A DNA stretch of 64,000 nt from Streptomyces sp. 2131.1 (GTDB taxonomy: Bacteria; Actinomycetota; Actinomycetes; Streptomycetales; Streptomycetaceae): positions 496,001 to 560,000 of the forward strand of contig NZ_FNSY01000001.1 in assembly GCF_900105515.1 (NCBI RefSeq), in the 5' to 3' direction. Shown here one piece after another: positions 24,649 through 33,106 of the stretch (the first letter of the stretch is position 1; each line of letters begins with the position of its first letter). A model generated the notes under the pieces. That model was given only the letters and a program-made list of their open reading frames with translations. It did no database searches and was not told the DNA's origin. The position numbers and the translations under genes are program-made.

Positions 24649-25395
24649 TCAGCTGGCGAAGAGGCGGGCTTCGGCGCGTTCATGACGGCCCGACATGACG
24701 TCCGAGGCGAAGACGGTGGCGCCGACGTCGTCCAGTTCCCTGCGCAGCGCGGCGTCGACGGTGGTCTCGATGACGGGCGCCGCGCCTCTGAGCAGGGCCT
24801 GCGCAGTACGGTGGTCGGTGAGCCTCAGCCGCAGGGCGGCGCCCGCGAAGCTCACGCAGAACGCGAACAGGTCGGCGGCGACCGCCTGCCGGACGGGGAC
24901 GCCGGTCGACGCGTAGACGACGCCGGCGGCCACGGCCTGGGTGCCGGGGGCCTCGCGGCGCACGACCCGGTCGTAGTAGTCGCCGATCTCCGGGCGGCCG
25001 AAGACCTCGTGGCCGAGGTCCAGCAGCTGCCGGCCCGTCCGGCCGGCGGCCTGGCGCATCTCCCGGCCGAGTTTCGTGGCGAACAGGTGCTCGTCGATCC
25101 GGACCACGGCCTCCGGGTCGCCCGCCGCGGTGGCCCGGTGGGCCAGGGCGAGCGCGGTGGCGTCCGCGGGCCCGACGCCGTGCAGAAGCAGGTCCGCCAG
25201 CAGCGACGGCAGGCTCTCCGCGTCAACGGCGCCCGCCTGCGCGAAGCCCTCCAGGCTGTGCGAAAGGGTGTAGAAGCCGCTGGGGAAGGCCGAGTCGGTC
25301 AGCTGGAGGCTGACCAGCAGCGGCCCGAGACCCGCGGCGGCCGTGGTCCCCGCCGGGCCGGGGTCGCCCGCGGTGTCGCCCTCCTTGCGGTACAT
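24649..25395 (-). CDS. ureF: Urease accessory protein UreF
   Basis: A 248-residue all-helical UreF. Conserved features include LQLTDSAFPSGFYTLSHSLE (residues about 30-49), the central VFGRPEIGDYYDRVV, and the C-terminal DVMSGRHERAEARLFAS, which contacts UreD and the UreG GTPase. It acts as a gatekeeper and scaffold for the UreG-UreD activation complex. The first 22 residues are a Gly/Ala/Pro-rich extension; a start further inside is possible. It follows ureC by five bases, so the two are tightly coupled. Confidence 0.93.
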   Translation of the reverse strand: MYRKEGDTAGDPGPAGTTAAAGLGPLLVSLQLTDSAFPSGFYTLSHSLEGFAQAGAVDAESLPSLLADLLLHGVGPADATALALAHRATAAGDPEAVVRIDEHLFATKLGREMRQAAGRTGRQLLDLGHEVFGRPEIGDYYDRVVRREAPGTQAVAAGVVYASTGVPVRQAVAADLFAFCVSFAGAALRLRLTDHRTAQALLRGAAPVIETTVDAALRRELDDVGATVFASDVMSGRHERAEARLFAS

Positions 25396-25400
25396 CGGCC

Positions 25401-27125
25401 CTAGACCAGGAAGTAGAGGTGGTTCAGGGGCAGCTTCTCGGCCGGGTCGATGGTGGCGACCTTGCCGTTGAGCGTGACCTTGAACGTCTCCGGGTCGACC
25501 TGGACGTCCGGCAGCACGTCGTTGCGGACCATGTTGTGCTTGCCGATGGTGCGGGTACGGCGCACGGGCAGGACCTTGCGGTTCAGGCCGAGCCGCTCCG
25601 GCACGCCGGCGGCGATGCCCGCCTGCGACATGAACGTGGCGTGGGTGGCCTGGAGCGCCTTGCCGTACTGCCCGAACATCGGCCGGTAGGTGACCGGCTG
25701 CGGGGTCGGGAGCGAGGCGTTGGGGTCGCCCATCTGTGCCCAGGAGACGAGGCCGCCCTTGATGACCATCTTCGGCTTGGCGCCGAAGGAGTGGATGGGC
25801 CAGAGCACGATGTCGGCGAGCTTGCCCTTCTCGATCGAGCCCACGTAGTCGGAGATGCCCGTGGCGATGGCGGGGTTGATGGTGAGCTTGGCGAGGTAGC
25901 GCAGCACCCGCTGGTTGTCGTTGCGCTCCGAGTCGCCCTCCAGCACCCCGAGCTTGTCCTTGCAGTGGTGCGCGGTCTGGAAGGCCCGGGTGACGGACTC
26001 GCCGATCCGGCCCATGGCCTGGGAGTCCGAGGAGAACATGCTGATCACGCCGAGGTCGTGCAGCACCGACTCGGCGGCGATCGTCTCGGCCCGGACCCGG
26101 CTGTCGGCGAAGGAGACGTCCTCGGGGATGTCACGGCTCAGGTGGTGGCAGACCATCACCATGTCGAGCAGCTCGTCCACCGAGTTCTTGGTGTACGGCA
26201 GCGTCGGGTTGGTCGACGACGGCAGGACGTTGGGCTCGCCGGTGACGCGCAGGATGTCGGGGGCGTGTCCGCCGCCCGCGCCCTCGCTGTGGAAGGTGTG
26301 GATGGCGCGGCCGTCGATGGCGGAGCGGGTGTCCTCGAAGAATCCGCCCTCGTTGAGGCTGTCGGTGTGGATGGCCACCTGGACGTCGTGCTCGTCCGCG
26401 ACGTTCAGCGCGTTGTCGATCACGGCCGGGGTGGAGCCCCAGTCCTCGTGCACCTTGAGCGCGCAGGCACCCGCGACGACCTGCTCCTCCAGGGCGCCCG
26501 GCAGGCTGCCGTTGCCCTTGCCCATGATGCCGAGGTTGACCGGCAGCGTCTCCGCCGCCTGGAGCAGCAGACCGATGTTGTACGGGCCGGGGGTGCAGGT
26601 GGTGCCGTTGGAGCCGTCCGTGGGACCGGTGCCGCCGCCGATGAGGGTGGTGATGCCGTTGGTCAGCGCCTGCTCGGCCTGCTGCGGTGCGATCAGGTGG
26701 ACGTGGCTGTCGATGGCGCCCGCGGTCGCGATCAGGTGCTCGCCGGCGATGGCCTCGGTGCCGGGTCCGATGACCAGGTCCGGGTCGACGTTGTTCTGGG
26801 TCTGCGGGTTGCCGGACTTGCCGATGCCGACGATGAAGCCGTCCTTGATGCCGATGTCGCACTTGACGACGCCCACGATCGGATCGATGACGACCACGTT
26901 GGTGATGACGGTGTCGAGCGCGCCCTGGGCGGCGGTGGCCTGCGGGTCGGAGGCCATGCCGTCGCGCATGGTCTTGCCGCCGCCGTAGACGACCTCGTCG
27001 CCGTACAGGCCCTCGCTGTAGTCCTTCTCGACCTCGACGACGAGGTTGGTGTCGGCGAGGTGGAAGCGGTCACCGACCGTGGGACCGAACATGTCGGTGT
27101 ACTGCTTGCGGGGCAGGATGGGCAT
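25401..27125 (-). CDS. ureC: Urease alpha subunit UreC
   Basis: The 574-residue catalytic subunit that hydrolyses urea to ammonia and carbamate at a di-nickel centre. All Klebsiella-equivalent residues are present with an offset of seven: Ni ligands H141 and H143 (SHVHLI), carbamylated Lys K224 ([10 protein letters not shown]), H226, H253 (AIHTD), H279 (FHSEG), catalytic H327 in the flap (MVCHHLS) and D367 (SSDSQAMGR). The flap Cys is also conserved (C326). The ATG at 27125 overlaps the ureB stop (TGATG). The enzyme is therefore expected to be fully active once loaded with nickel. Confidence 0.97.
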   Translation of the reverse strand: MPILPRKQYTDMFGPTVGDRFHLADTNLVVEVEKDYSEGLYGDEVVYGGGKTMRDGMASDPQATAAQGALDTVITNVVVIDPIVGVVKCDIGIKDGFIVGIGKSGNPQTQNNVDPDLVIGPGTEAIAGEHLIATAGAIDSHVHLIAPQQAEQALTNGITTLIGGGTGPTDGSNGTTCTPGPYNIGLLLQAAETLPVNLGIMGKGNGSLPGALEEQVVAGACALKVHEDWGSTPAVIDNALNVADEHDVQVAIHTDSLNEGGFFEDTRSAIDGRAIHTFHSEGAGGGHAPDILRVTGEPNVLPSSTNPTLPYTKNSVDELLDMVMVCHHLSRDIPEDVSFADSRVRAETIAAESVLHDLGVISMFSSDSQAMGRIGESVTRAFQTAHHCKDKLGVLEGDSERNDNQRVLRYLAKLTINPAIATGISDYVGSIEKGKLADIVLWPIHSFGAKPKMVIKGGLVSWAQMGDPNASLPTPQPVTYRPMFGQYGKALQATHATFMSQAGIAAGVPERLGLNRKVLPVRRTRTIGKHNMVRNDVLPDVQVDPETFKVTLNGKVATIDPAEKLPLNHLYFLV

Positions 27126-27601
27126 CAGCGCGAACCCTTCTTCTTGTCCTTGGCGGCCTTGGAGCTCTTGGAACCGTCCTTGCCGGAGCTCTTGGACTGC
27201 GTCTTGGAGCCGGCCGCGGCAGGCGTGTTCTGCGCACCCTCGAAGCCGCGCTCGATGGCCTTGCGGACGGCTTCGACGCGTGCGGGGTGGGAGGCGAGGC
27301 TGCCGTTGAGGAGTCCGCTGAAGCCGGTGAGCCGGCCGGTTCCGGCGTAGGCGCAGAGCTCGACCTCGCGCGTCCCGCCGGGCTCGAACCGTACGGAGGT
27401 GCCGGCGGCGATGTTGAGGTGCGTGCCGAGGGTCGCCTCGCGGTCGAAGGAGAGCGCCGAGTTCACCTCGAAGAAGTGGTAGTGCGACCCGACCTGCACG
27501 GCCCGGTCGCCGGTGTTGCTCACGGTGACCTTGACCGTGCGGCGGCCCGCGTTGAGTTCGATGGGGTCGTCCCCGTACAGGTACTGCTGACGGAACGTCA
27601 T
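27125..27601 (-). CDS. ureB: Urease beta subunit UreB with Lys/Ser-rich C-terminal extension
   Basis: A 158-residue small subunit. The beta-barrel core is residues 1-122 ([29 protein letters not shown], split by the family motif SHYHFFE at 39-45; [19 protein letters not shown]). Typical UreB is about 100-125 residues; here residues 124-158 add a disordered tail with nine Lys and many Ser (for example [15 protein letters not shown]). The tail could interact with nucleic acid, membrane or accessory proteins, but nothing in the sequence proves a role. The ATG at 27601 overlaps the stop of the His-rich CbiX-like gene, an arrangement that interrupts the usual ureA-ureB adjacency. Confidence 0.95.
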   Translation of the reverse strand: MTFRQQYLYGDDPIELNAGRRTVKVTVSNTGDRAVQVGSHYHFFEVNSALSFDREATLGTHLNIAAGTSVRFEPGGTREVELCAYAGTGRLTGFSGLLNGSLASHPARVEAVRKAIERGFEGAQNTPAAAGSKTQSKSSGKDGSKSSKAAKDKKKGSR

Positions 27602-28464
27602 GCGATGCTCCTGGTGCCAAGGTCCGCCCCAGCGGCGGACGGGTGATGGTGATGCCGGTGCCCGGTCCCGGGGCCATTCCCGTGGGGGTGTCCGTGTCCG
27701 TGGTCGTGGTCGTGGCTGTGACCGTGGCCCTCGCCCGGCGGGTGAGTGTGTGCGTGACCGTGGTGGTCGGCCGCCGCGAGGCCGGTCGGGACGCCGTCGT
27801 CGCCGTGCTCGCTCCAACGCCGGCGCGCGTCGGCCGCGCGTTCGTCCAGCACGCGGCGCAGGGCGGATTCCGGCAGGAGAGGGCCCGCGTCCGCCACCGG
27901 CACCGCCGTCCCGCCGACCGGGCGCACGTCCGTGAACGAGGCGGGCAGCAGCGCAACCTTCTCCGCACCGAGCAGCCGGCAGCGCCGGACTCCTTCGGCC
28001 GGGTCCGGGTCGCCGCCGTCGAACGCGACCTCGACCAGGGCGTGGCGCCCGTAGCGGCGTACGAGGGCGGCGACGCGGTGGAGTTCGGCGTCCTCGAAGG
28101 GGTCGCCGGCGGGGGCGGCGACGAGGAGCGCGGAGTCGGCGGGCACCCGGCCGGCGGCGGCGCGCAGCCAGGCGACGAGGTGCTGGGCGGTGCCGAACGG
28201 TTCGGCGAGCAGCACGGCTCCCCGGCCGGCGTCGGGAACGGCGCGCAGGGTGCGGGCGGTGTCCGCGACGAGCCCGGGCTCGCGGCCGAGGGTCATCGGG
28301 ACGACGACGACGCGCTCGCCCCGGCGCAGGTGTGCGGCGACGGTCCGGAAGAGGGCGCGCCCGTTGGGGACGATGCCCGTGTCCGGGCCGAGACGCCCCT
28401 CCAGCGCCCGGCCGTACGCGGCTTCGTGGCCGCAGACGGCGATGACGGCCGCGTTCCCGGCCAT
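27598..28464 (-). CDS. CbiX/sirohydrochlorin-chelatase-like protein with His-rich C-terminal tail
   Basis: A 288-residue protein inserted between ureA and ureB. Residues 1-205 resemble the CbiX/SirB chelatase fold ([13 protein letters not shown] at the N-terminus with the metal-site His H13; [12 protein letters not shown] at 166-177). The second metal His usual in the LP.F/...H segment is not visible, so chelatase activity is doubtful. Residues 234-274 hold 18 His in 41 positions, with runs such as [13 protein letters not shown], a classic Ni2+/Zn2+-binding tail. The ATG at 28464 is two bases after the ureA stop, and its own stop overlaps the ureB start. No ureE lies in the operon, so I infer a nickel storage or delivery role. 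Confidence 0.8.
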   Translation of the reverse strand: MAGNAAVIAVCGHEAAYGRALEGRLGPDTGIVPNGRALFRTVAAHLRRGERVVVVPMTLGREPGLVADTARTLRAVPDAGRGAVLLAEPFGTAQHLVAWLRAAAGRVPADSALLVAAPAGDPFEDAELHRVAALVRRYGRHALVEVAFDGGDPDPAEGVRRCRLLGAEKVALLPASFTDVRPVGGTAVPVADAGPLLPESALRRVLDERAADARRRWSEHGDDGVPTGLAAADHHGHAHTHPPGEGHGHSHDHDHGHGHPHGNGPGTGHRHHHHPSAAGADLGTRSIA

Positions 28465-28466
28465 GG

Positions 28467-28772
28467 TCAGCCGCCGATGGGGTCGTGGACGGAGACCAGC
28501 TTGGTGCCGTCCACGAAGGACGCCTCGACCTGGAGGAGGCCGAGCATCTCCCGTACGCCGTCCATGGTGGCGTCCTCGCCCACGATGTGGCGGCCCAGCT
28601 CCATGCAGTCCGCGACGCTCTTCCCGTCGCGGGCCGCTTCGAGGATCGCCTCGGTGATCAGCGCGACCGACTCGCTGTAGTTGAGCTTGAGGCCGCGGTC
28701 CTGGCGTTTGCGGGCCAGGTCGGCCACGACGTACACGAGCAGTTTGTCGATCTCGCGGGGGGCGAGGTTCAT
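28467..28772 (-). CDS. ureA: Urease gamma subunit UreA
   Basis: A 101-residue UreA of standard length: [23 protein letters not shown] at the N-terminus (family motif LAPREIDKL), [13 protein letters not shown], the [12 protein letters not shown] region and the C-terminal [18 protein letters not shown]. It forms the trimer interface with UreB and UreC in the urease (alpha-beta-gamma)3 complex. The ATG at 28772 follows GAGGAAGG. It starts 54 bases after the urea transporter stop and is the first structural gene of the urease set. Confidence 0.96.
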   Translation of the reverse strand: MNLAPREIDKLLVYVVADLARKRQDRGLKLNYSESVALITEAILEAARDGKSVADCMELGRHIVGEDATMDGVREMLGLLQVEASFVDGTKLVSVHDPIGG

Positions 28773-28826
28773 CGTGGATACCTTCCTCGGGATGTGCGGT
28801 GGGAGGGCCGGCGGTCGAGGGCCGGG

Positions 28827-29786
28827 TCAGCTGCGGCGCAGGCGCGGCAGCAGGGGGACGGCCGCCAGCAGCGTCCAGGTGGTGAGGATGAACGGCCAGG
28901 TGAAGGTGTGGCCGCCGAACGGCTTGAAGAAGGAGGTCAGGGTGGCGGTGAGGCCGGTGCTGACCATCGCGCCGAAGATCGCGTAGGCCGCGGTCCAGGC
29001 GGTGTTGGCCATGAAGACGGCCCCGATGCCGATGGCGACGAGCACCGCGTTGTAGCCGTAGATGCCGTTGGCGATCAGGTCGGTCGGCGCGCCGAGCAGC
29101 CAGCCGGCGACGATCCCGGCGATGCTGCCGACAGCCGCGTAGAGCACGACGCGCAGGCCGGCGAAAGCCAGTCCGACGAGCATGATCAGTCCGACGTACC
29201 AGCTCTCGACCAGGAAGATTTGCGAGACGTTGTTGAAGAAGGCGTGCCACAGGTCGTTCCAGGTGATCCCGGTGTCCCCGCTGGTCGTGCTGGAGACGGC
29301 CGCCGGGGCTCCGTGCCAGACGCGGTCGAAGGACGGGGCGCCGACCACCATCACGCCGGAGACCAGGCAGAAGGGCGCGGTCATGGGTGTGAGGTTGTAC
29401 GGCGCGAGAAATGTGGCCAGCGTCGCCATGAGGATGACGCACAGGACGGCGCCCACGACGGTCAGTACGTAGGTGGCCGGGTGGTTGCCCAGCGAGGAGA
29501 CGAGGGCGATGCCGGTCAGGCAGCCCGCGAACCCCTGCATCCCGAGTGCGATGCTCCCCCGGTCGACGGCCAGCGCGTAGGCCGTGGCGGTGGCGACCAG
29601 CGTCCCGATCGTCGCGAACAGGCCCGTCTGCCAGCCCGCCGCCCAGAGCCCGGCGAGGATCGCGGCGCCCGTGTACAGACTGGCCTGGAAGTCGACCTGT
29701 CCGACACCTCGCAGTGACGCCAGGAGGTACGCGGACGGCTGGCGGCTCTCCAGCCGCCGGACGAGATCCGGCTCGGCGAGGGACAA
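28827..29786 (-). CDS. Urea transporter (SLC14/Yut family)
   Basis: A 319-residue membrane protein with about ten helices arranged as two inverted halves. It carries the UT signatures LTPMTAPFCLVSGVM (first half) and NGIYGYNAVLVAIGIGA plus FTWPFILTTW (second half), which line the urea-selective pore. It would import environmental urea for the urease encoded downstream. The TTG at 29784-29786 is chosen because GGAG lies six bases upstream and an in-frame stop sits about 60 bases further up. It is the promoter-proximal gene of the urea operon. Its 197-base upstream gap is shared with the divergent crcB pair. Confidence 0.88.
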   Translation of the reverse strand: MSLAEPDLVRRLESRQPSAYLLASLRGVGQVDFQASLYTGAAILAGLWAAGWQTGLFATIGTLVATATAYALAVDRGSIALGMQGFAGCLTGIALVSSLGNHPATYVLTVVGAVLCVILMATLATFLAPYNLTPMTAPFCLVSGVMVVGAPSFDRVWHGAPAAVSSTTSGDTGITWNDLWHAFFNNVSQIFLVESWYVGLIMLVGLAFAGLRVVLYAAVGSIAGIVAGWLLGAPTDLIANGIYGYNAVLVAIGIGAVFMANTAWTAAYAIFGAMVSTGLTATLTSFFKPFGGHTFTWPFILTTWTLLAAVPLLPRLRRS

Positions 29787-29982
29787 GGCGTGCTCCAGCG
29801 TCTCGTCGGCAAGTGGGGTCCGGGCGCGACGGATTCACGGAGGCACCCGTCATATGCCATGAAGTCACACAAAGTCGGACTTATCGCGCTGGGAGCGATC
29901 GGGGTAGCCCACTCGGGTACACCCCGGAGGCACGCCGTGAACCCGGCCCTCGATGCCCGGCCGCCGTCCGTACGTTCGGCGC

Positions 29983-30453
29983 ATGGCCCAGAAGATGCGG
30001 TTGCACCGGCACAGCCACCCCGATCACCACCCGGGTGTGCAGCTCCCGGTCGTGGTGGCCGTCGCGGTCGGCGGGGCCGCGGGGGCCTGCGCCCGGTACG
30101 CCGCCGAACGCCTCTGGCCGACCGGCACCTTCGCCTTTCCCTGGACGATCCTGCTGATCAACGCGGTGGGGTGTTTTCTGATGGGGATCCTGATGGTCAC
30201 CCTGAAGCTGCGCTTCCCCGGGGCTCCCCGGCTCATCAGCCCGCTGCTCGGCACCGGTGTGCTCGGCGGGTTCACCTCGTTCTCGCACTACACGGACAAC
30301 GTGCGGCAGCTGTTCGACAATCATCAGCCCGGCTACGCGGTGAGCTACCTGGTGCTGACCGTGGCCGCGGCGCTGGCGGCCGTGACGGCGGGGGCGTTCG
30401 CGGCGCACTTCGCCTTCGGCCGCTCCTACGCCGCACAGGGCGAGGCGTCATGA
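29983..30453 (+). CDS. crcB: Fluoride channel subunit CrcB/Fluc (1)
   Basis: A 156-residue Fluc subunit with four helices. After a His-rich cytosolic start (LHRHSHPDHHPG) come GGAAGACARY, the pore Asn helix TILLINAVGCFLMG (about residues 53-67) and the break/Phe-box segment LGGFTSFSHYTDNV (about 92-105). Fluc exports F- as an antiparallel dimer. Two non-identical subunits encoded in tandem, as here, usually assemble as a heterodimer. The ATG at 29983 begins the conserved part; an upstream ATG at 29953 is less likely. Its stop overlaps the next crcB start (ATGA). Confidence 0.9.
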   Translation: MAQKMRLHRHSHPDHHPGVQLPVVVAVAVGGAAGACARYAAERLWPTGTFAFPWTILLINAVGCFLMGILMVTLKLRFPGAPRLISPLLGTGVLGGFTSFSHYTDNVRQLFDNHQPGYAVSYLVLTVAAALAAVTAGAFAAHFAFGRSYAAQGEAS

Positions 30454-30824
30454 CCGACTGGCTGCTCGTGCTGGCCGGCGGCCTGGTGGGGGCGCCGCTG
30501 CGCTACCTGCTCGGTGTGGACGCGAAGTTCCGCCTGCACAGCGTCTTCCCCTGGGGCACCTTCGCGGCCAACGCGGGCGCGGCGCTGGTCCTCGGCTTCG
30601 TCGCGGAGGGGGCGACCGACGGTGATCTCGGCAACCGGCTGAATCTGCTGCTGGCCACCGGCTTCTGCGGGGCCCTGTCGACGTGGTCGACGTTCTCGTA
30701 CGAACTGCTCACCCTGAATTCCGCCCGTCGGCTGGGACTCGCGGCGTCCTATCTCCTGGCCACCGTCACCGCCGGAGTGGGGCTGTCCTTCGCCGGGGCC
30801 GCTGTGGCGCGCGCGGTGTTCTGA
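30450..30824 (+). CDS. crcB: Fluoride channel subunit CrcB/Fluc (2)
   Basis: A 124-residue Fluc subunit, the common length. Motifs are GGLVGAPLRYLLG, the pore Asn helix GTFAANAGAALVLGF (about residues 37-51) and GFCGALSTWSTFSYE (about 71-85). It overlaps the preceding crcB gene by four bases and should pair with its product. The transcript ends in the strong hairpin at 30843-30887. No other fluoride-response gene is nearby. Confidence 0.93.
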   Translation: MTDWLLVLAGGLVGAPLRYLLGVDAKFRLHSVFPWGTFAANAGAALVLGFVAEGATDGDLGNRLNLLLATGFCGALSTWSTFSYELLTLNSARRLGLAASYLLATVTAGVGLSFAGAAVARAVF

Positions 30825-30842
30825 GCGCGCGCCACGCAGGCG

Positions 30843-30887
30843 AACGCGCTGTGGCCCGCCCCGGGTGGGGGCGGGCCACAGCGCGTT
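30843..30887. terminator. 20-bp perfect-stem bidirectional terminator
   Basis: Arms 30843-30862 and 30868-30887 are perfect complements around the loop GGGTG. It lies 18 bases after the second crcB stop and 7 bases from the stop of the small convergent gene at 30895, so it serves both. Confidence 0.85.
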
Positions 30888-30894
30888 GCGAGGC

Positions 30895-31071
30895 TCAGTC
30901 GATGCCGGGCAGGATGTGCGGTTCGGCGAGGTCGTCCTCGTAGCCGGCCAGGCGGATCGGCGCGGACCTCGCCCAGACCTCGATGTTCTGGAGCTTGTCG
31001 CTGCCGGATCCCGGCTTTCCGTGCCGTTCGGCCGGTCGCTCGTCTTGCTTCGTCAATTCCGGTGTCGTCAC
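30895..31071 (-). CDS. Small 58-residue protein, possible peptide precursor
   Basis: A short gene with an excellent ribosome-binding site: AAGGAG at 31083-31078, six bases before the GTG at 31071. The product is highly charged and Gly/Pro-rich in its first half (TKQDERPAERHGKPGSGSDK) and ends with a distinctive segment containing WARSAPIRLAGYEDD and a terminal EPHILPGID. There is no signal peptide, membrane helix or Cys. The well-formed site, a dedicated terminator and the ordered-looking C-terminus argue that it is real. The leader-plus-core shape recalls ribosomal peptide precursors, but no clear modifying enzyme is adjacent and I do not recognise the family. Confidence 0.6.
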   Translation of the reverse strand: MTTPELTKQDERPAERHGKPGSGSDKLQNIEVWARSAPIRLAGYEDDLAEPHILPGID

Positions 31072-31352
31072 CGCGCACTCCTTCGTGTCGCGTAGCCCCG
31101 GGCGCTGCCGACGCTCCGGTTCTCATTTCCGGGAATCAGCTGCCCATGCGGGGCAGGGGCAGGAACAGTTCGGTCGCGGTGGCGCCGGGTACGGGGCGGG
31201 ACGGCGACTTGGTTGACAAGCCTGTCCCAGGACGGTCGAGGAAGGTTCGTGGACTCCTCGATGACGTCCGTTCACATCAGAGTAACCAAATGAGCGCGTC
31301 CGCGCTCGATGGAACGTGTGCCGTGAGTCACTTTCAGCCACCACTTACGGAA
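31072..31352. other. Intergenic stretch with no confident gene
   Basis: About 280 bases lie between the small gene and the terminator of the SDR gene. Several short open frames exist but none has both a ribosome-binding site and convincing codon use. The region should contain the promoter of the small minus-strand gene, but I cannot pick it with confidence. Confidence 0.4.
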
Positions 31353-31387
31353 AAGACCCGGCCAGGTAAACACTCCGGCCGGGTCTT
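31353..31387 (-). terminator. Intrinsic terminator of the SDR gene
   Basis: An 11-bp perfect stem AAGACCCGGCC/GGCCGGGTCTT with a 13-base loop, followed on the minus strand by a short T-run (TCTTTTCC). It lies about 33 bases after the stop of the gene at 31420. Confidence 0.75.
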
Positions 31388-31419
31388 CGCACGGTAGGGC
31401 GGCGCACACCCCCGCTCCT

Positions 31420-32904
31420 CTACCAGTTGGCGGGGGCGTAGTCCTTCAGGAAGCAGCCGTAGAGCACGTCGCCCGCCTCGCCGCGCACGATCGGGTCGTA
31501 GACCCGGGCGGCGCCGTCGACCAGGTCGAGCGGGGCGTGGAAGCCCTCCTCCGCCAGCCGCATCTTGTCCGGGTGCGGGCGCTCGTCGGTGATCCAGCCG
31601 GTGTCGACGGCCGTCATCAGGATGCCGTCCTTCTCGAACATCTCCTGCGCGCTGGTGCGGGTCAGCATGTTCAGCGCGGCCTTGGCCATATTGGTGTGCG
31701 GGTGCCCCGCGCCCTTGTAACCCCGGCCGAACACGCCCTCCATCGCGGAGACGTTGACCACGTAGGAGTGCTTGGCCGCGGTGGCCGCCATGGCCGGGCG
31801 CAGCCGGCTGATCAGGATGAACGGCGCGGTCGAGTTGCAGAGCTGGACCTCCAGCAGCTCGATCGGTTCGACCTCGTCGACTGTCTGGATCCAGCTGTTG
31901 GTGTCGTGCAGGTCGGGCACGAGGCCGCCCGCGTCGATCGCGGTGCCGGCGGCGATCCGGGCCGGCGACGCGGAGCCGCTGACCAGGGCCAGGTCCGTGA
32001 CGTCCTGGGCGCTGAGCGCTTCCTTGCGTGCGGCGGGCAGGGCCGCGACGCGGTCGACGCTGCCGCTGCCGAAGGTGCCGATCACCTCGGCGGCGGGCAG
32101 CTCACCGGCGGGCAGCGGGGCGGACTCGGCCGAGAGCAGCTCGCTGTACGCCTGCGGCGAGCGGCGGACCGTCTGCGCCGCGTTGTTGATCAGGATGTCG
32201 AGCGGACCCTCGGCCGCCACAGAGTCGGCGAGGGCGACGACCTGGGCGGGGTCGCGCAGGTCGATGCCGACGATCTTCAGGCGGTGGATCCACTCGTCGC
32301 TGTCCTCCATCGCCTTGAAGCGGCGGATCGCGTCGTTGGGGAAGCGCGTGGTGATCGTGGTGTGCGCTCCGTCACGCAACAGCCGAAGCGCGATGTACAT
32401 GCCGATCTTGGCGCGGCCACCGGTGAGCAGCGCCCGGCGGCCCGTCAGGTCGGTACGCGCGTCCCGGCGGGCACGGTTCTCCCGGGCGCAGTCCTGGCAG
32501 AGCTGGTGGTAGAACGCGTCGACCTCGACGTACCGCGTCTTGCACACGTAGCAGGACCGGGGGCGCTGAAGGATGCCGGCGATCTCGGTGGTGGTCGACG
32601 AGGAGGGCAGGACGCCCTGGGTCTCGTCGTCGATGCGCTCGGCCGAACCGGTGGCCGTGGCCTCGGTCACCGCCTTGTCGTGCGCGGTCTTGGCGGCCCG
32701 GCGTTCCTGGCGGCGGCGCTGCTTCACGGTCCGGTAGATCCCCGCGGTGGCCCGGCGGACCGCGACGGCGTCCGGGTGGTCGACCTCGATGGTGTCGAGC
32801 TCGTCGAGCACACTCAGGCAGACGGCCAGCCGCTCCGGGTCGATGCCGGGACCGAACTCCTCGGTTCCGGCCACGATCTCGGGGCCGTCCTCTGTCACCG
32901 TCAT
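31420..32904 (-). CDS. SDR-family protein with N-terminal four-Cys zinc motif, lacking catalytic Tyr
   Basis: A 494-residue two-part protein. Residues 1-110 are charged and helical. C118, C121, C136 and C139 form a C-x2-C/C-x2-C zinc motif (SCYVCK, LCQDCAR). Residues 155-480 are a short-chain dehydrogenase fold with the dinucleotide loop TGGRAKIG (161-168) and NNAA (240-243). S386 sits in the usual Ser position (VNVSAMEG) and K408 is present, but the residue four before it is Thr404 (HTNMAK), not the catalytic Tyr. About 100 extra residues are inserted after NNAA. It may bind a nucleotide without classical oxidoreductase activity. Monocistronic; no partner gene is obvious. Confidence 0.75.
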   Translation of the reverse strand: MTVTEDGPEIVAGTEEFGPGIDPERLAVCLSVLDELDTIEVDHPDAVAVRRATAGIYRTVKQRRRQERRAAKTAHDKAVTEATATGSAERIDDETQGVLPSSSTTTEIAGILQRPRSCYVCKTRYVEVDAFYHQLCQDCARENRARRDARTDLTGRRALLTGGRAKIGMYIALRLLRDGAHTTITTRFPNDAIRRFKAMEDSDEWIHRLKIVGIDLRDPAQVVALADSVAAEGPLDILINNAAQTVRRSPQAYSELLSAESAPLPAGELPAAEVIGTFGSGSVDRVAALPAARKEALSAQDVTDLALVSGSASPARIAAGTAIDAGGLVPDLHDTNSWIQTVDEVEPIELLEVQLCNSTAPFILISRLRPAMAATAAKHSYVVNVSAMEGVFGRGYKGAGHPHTNMAKAALNMLTRTSAQEMFEKDGILMTAVDTGWITDERPHPDKMRLAEEGFHAPLDLVDGAARVYDPIVRGEAGDVLYGCFLKDYAPANW

Positions 32905-33106
32905 CGCCGTTCCTCTGTACTCGTACCGGCCTCACCGCGGGCGTGGGGCTCGGTCAAGTTTGCCATGATCCACGGGCTGCTCCATTCGGGTGGAGCGGGG
33001 CGCGGAACAACGCCGCGAAAAAAACTTCGCATCAGTTGTGCATGCCCTCGCCGATCCGGGGCAGGCGGTGCGCGAAGCACTCGGCGACAAGGAGGGGCCA
33101 GACATC

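Noticed and set aside
28190..28657. Plus-strand reading frames opposite ureA and the CbiX-like gene
   Set aside because: Low-complexity Arg/Pro/Ser translation with no motif, opposite well-supported urease genes.
29915..29920. GGGTAC as a SigB-type -10 upstream of crcB
   Set aside because: No GNNTN element at 14-16 bases upstream.
29870..29982. Possible fluoride riboswitch before the crcB pair
   Set aside because: I looked for the conserved GGNGAUGGNGUUCGCC-type core and pseudoknot pairing and did not find them; the GGGGTAG...ACACCCC pairing there is too short to support a call.
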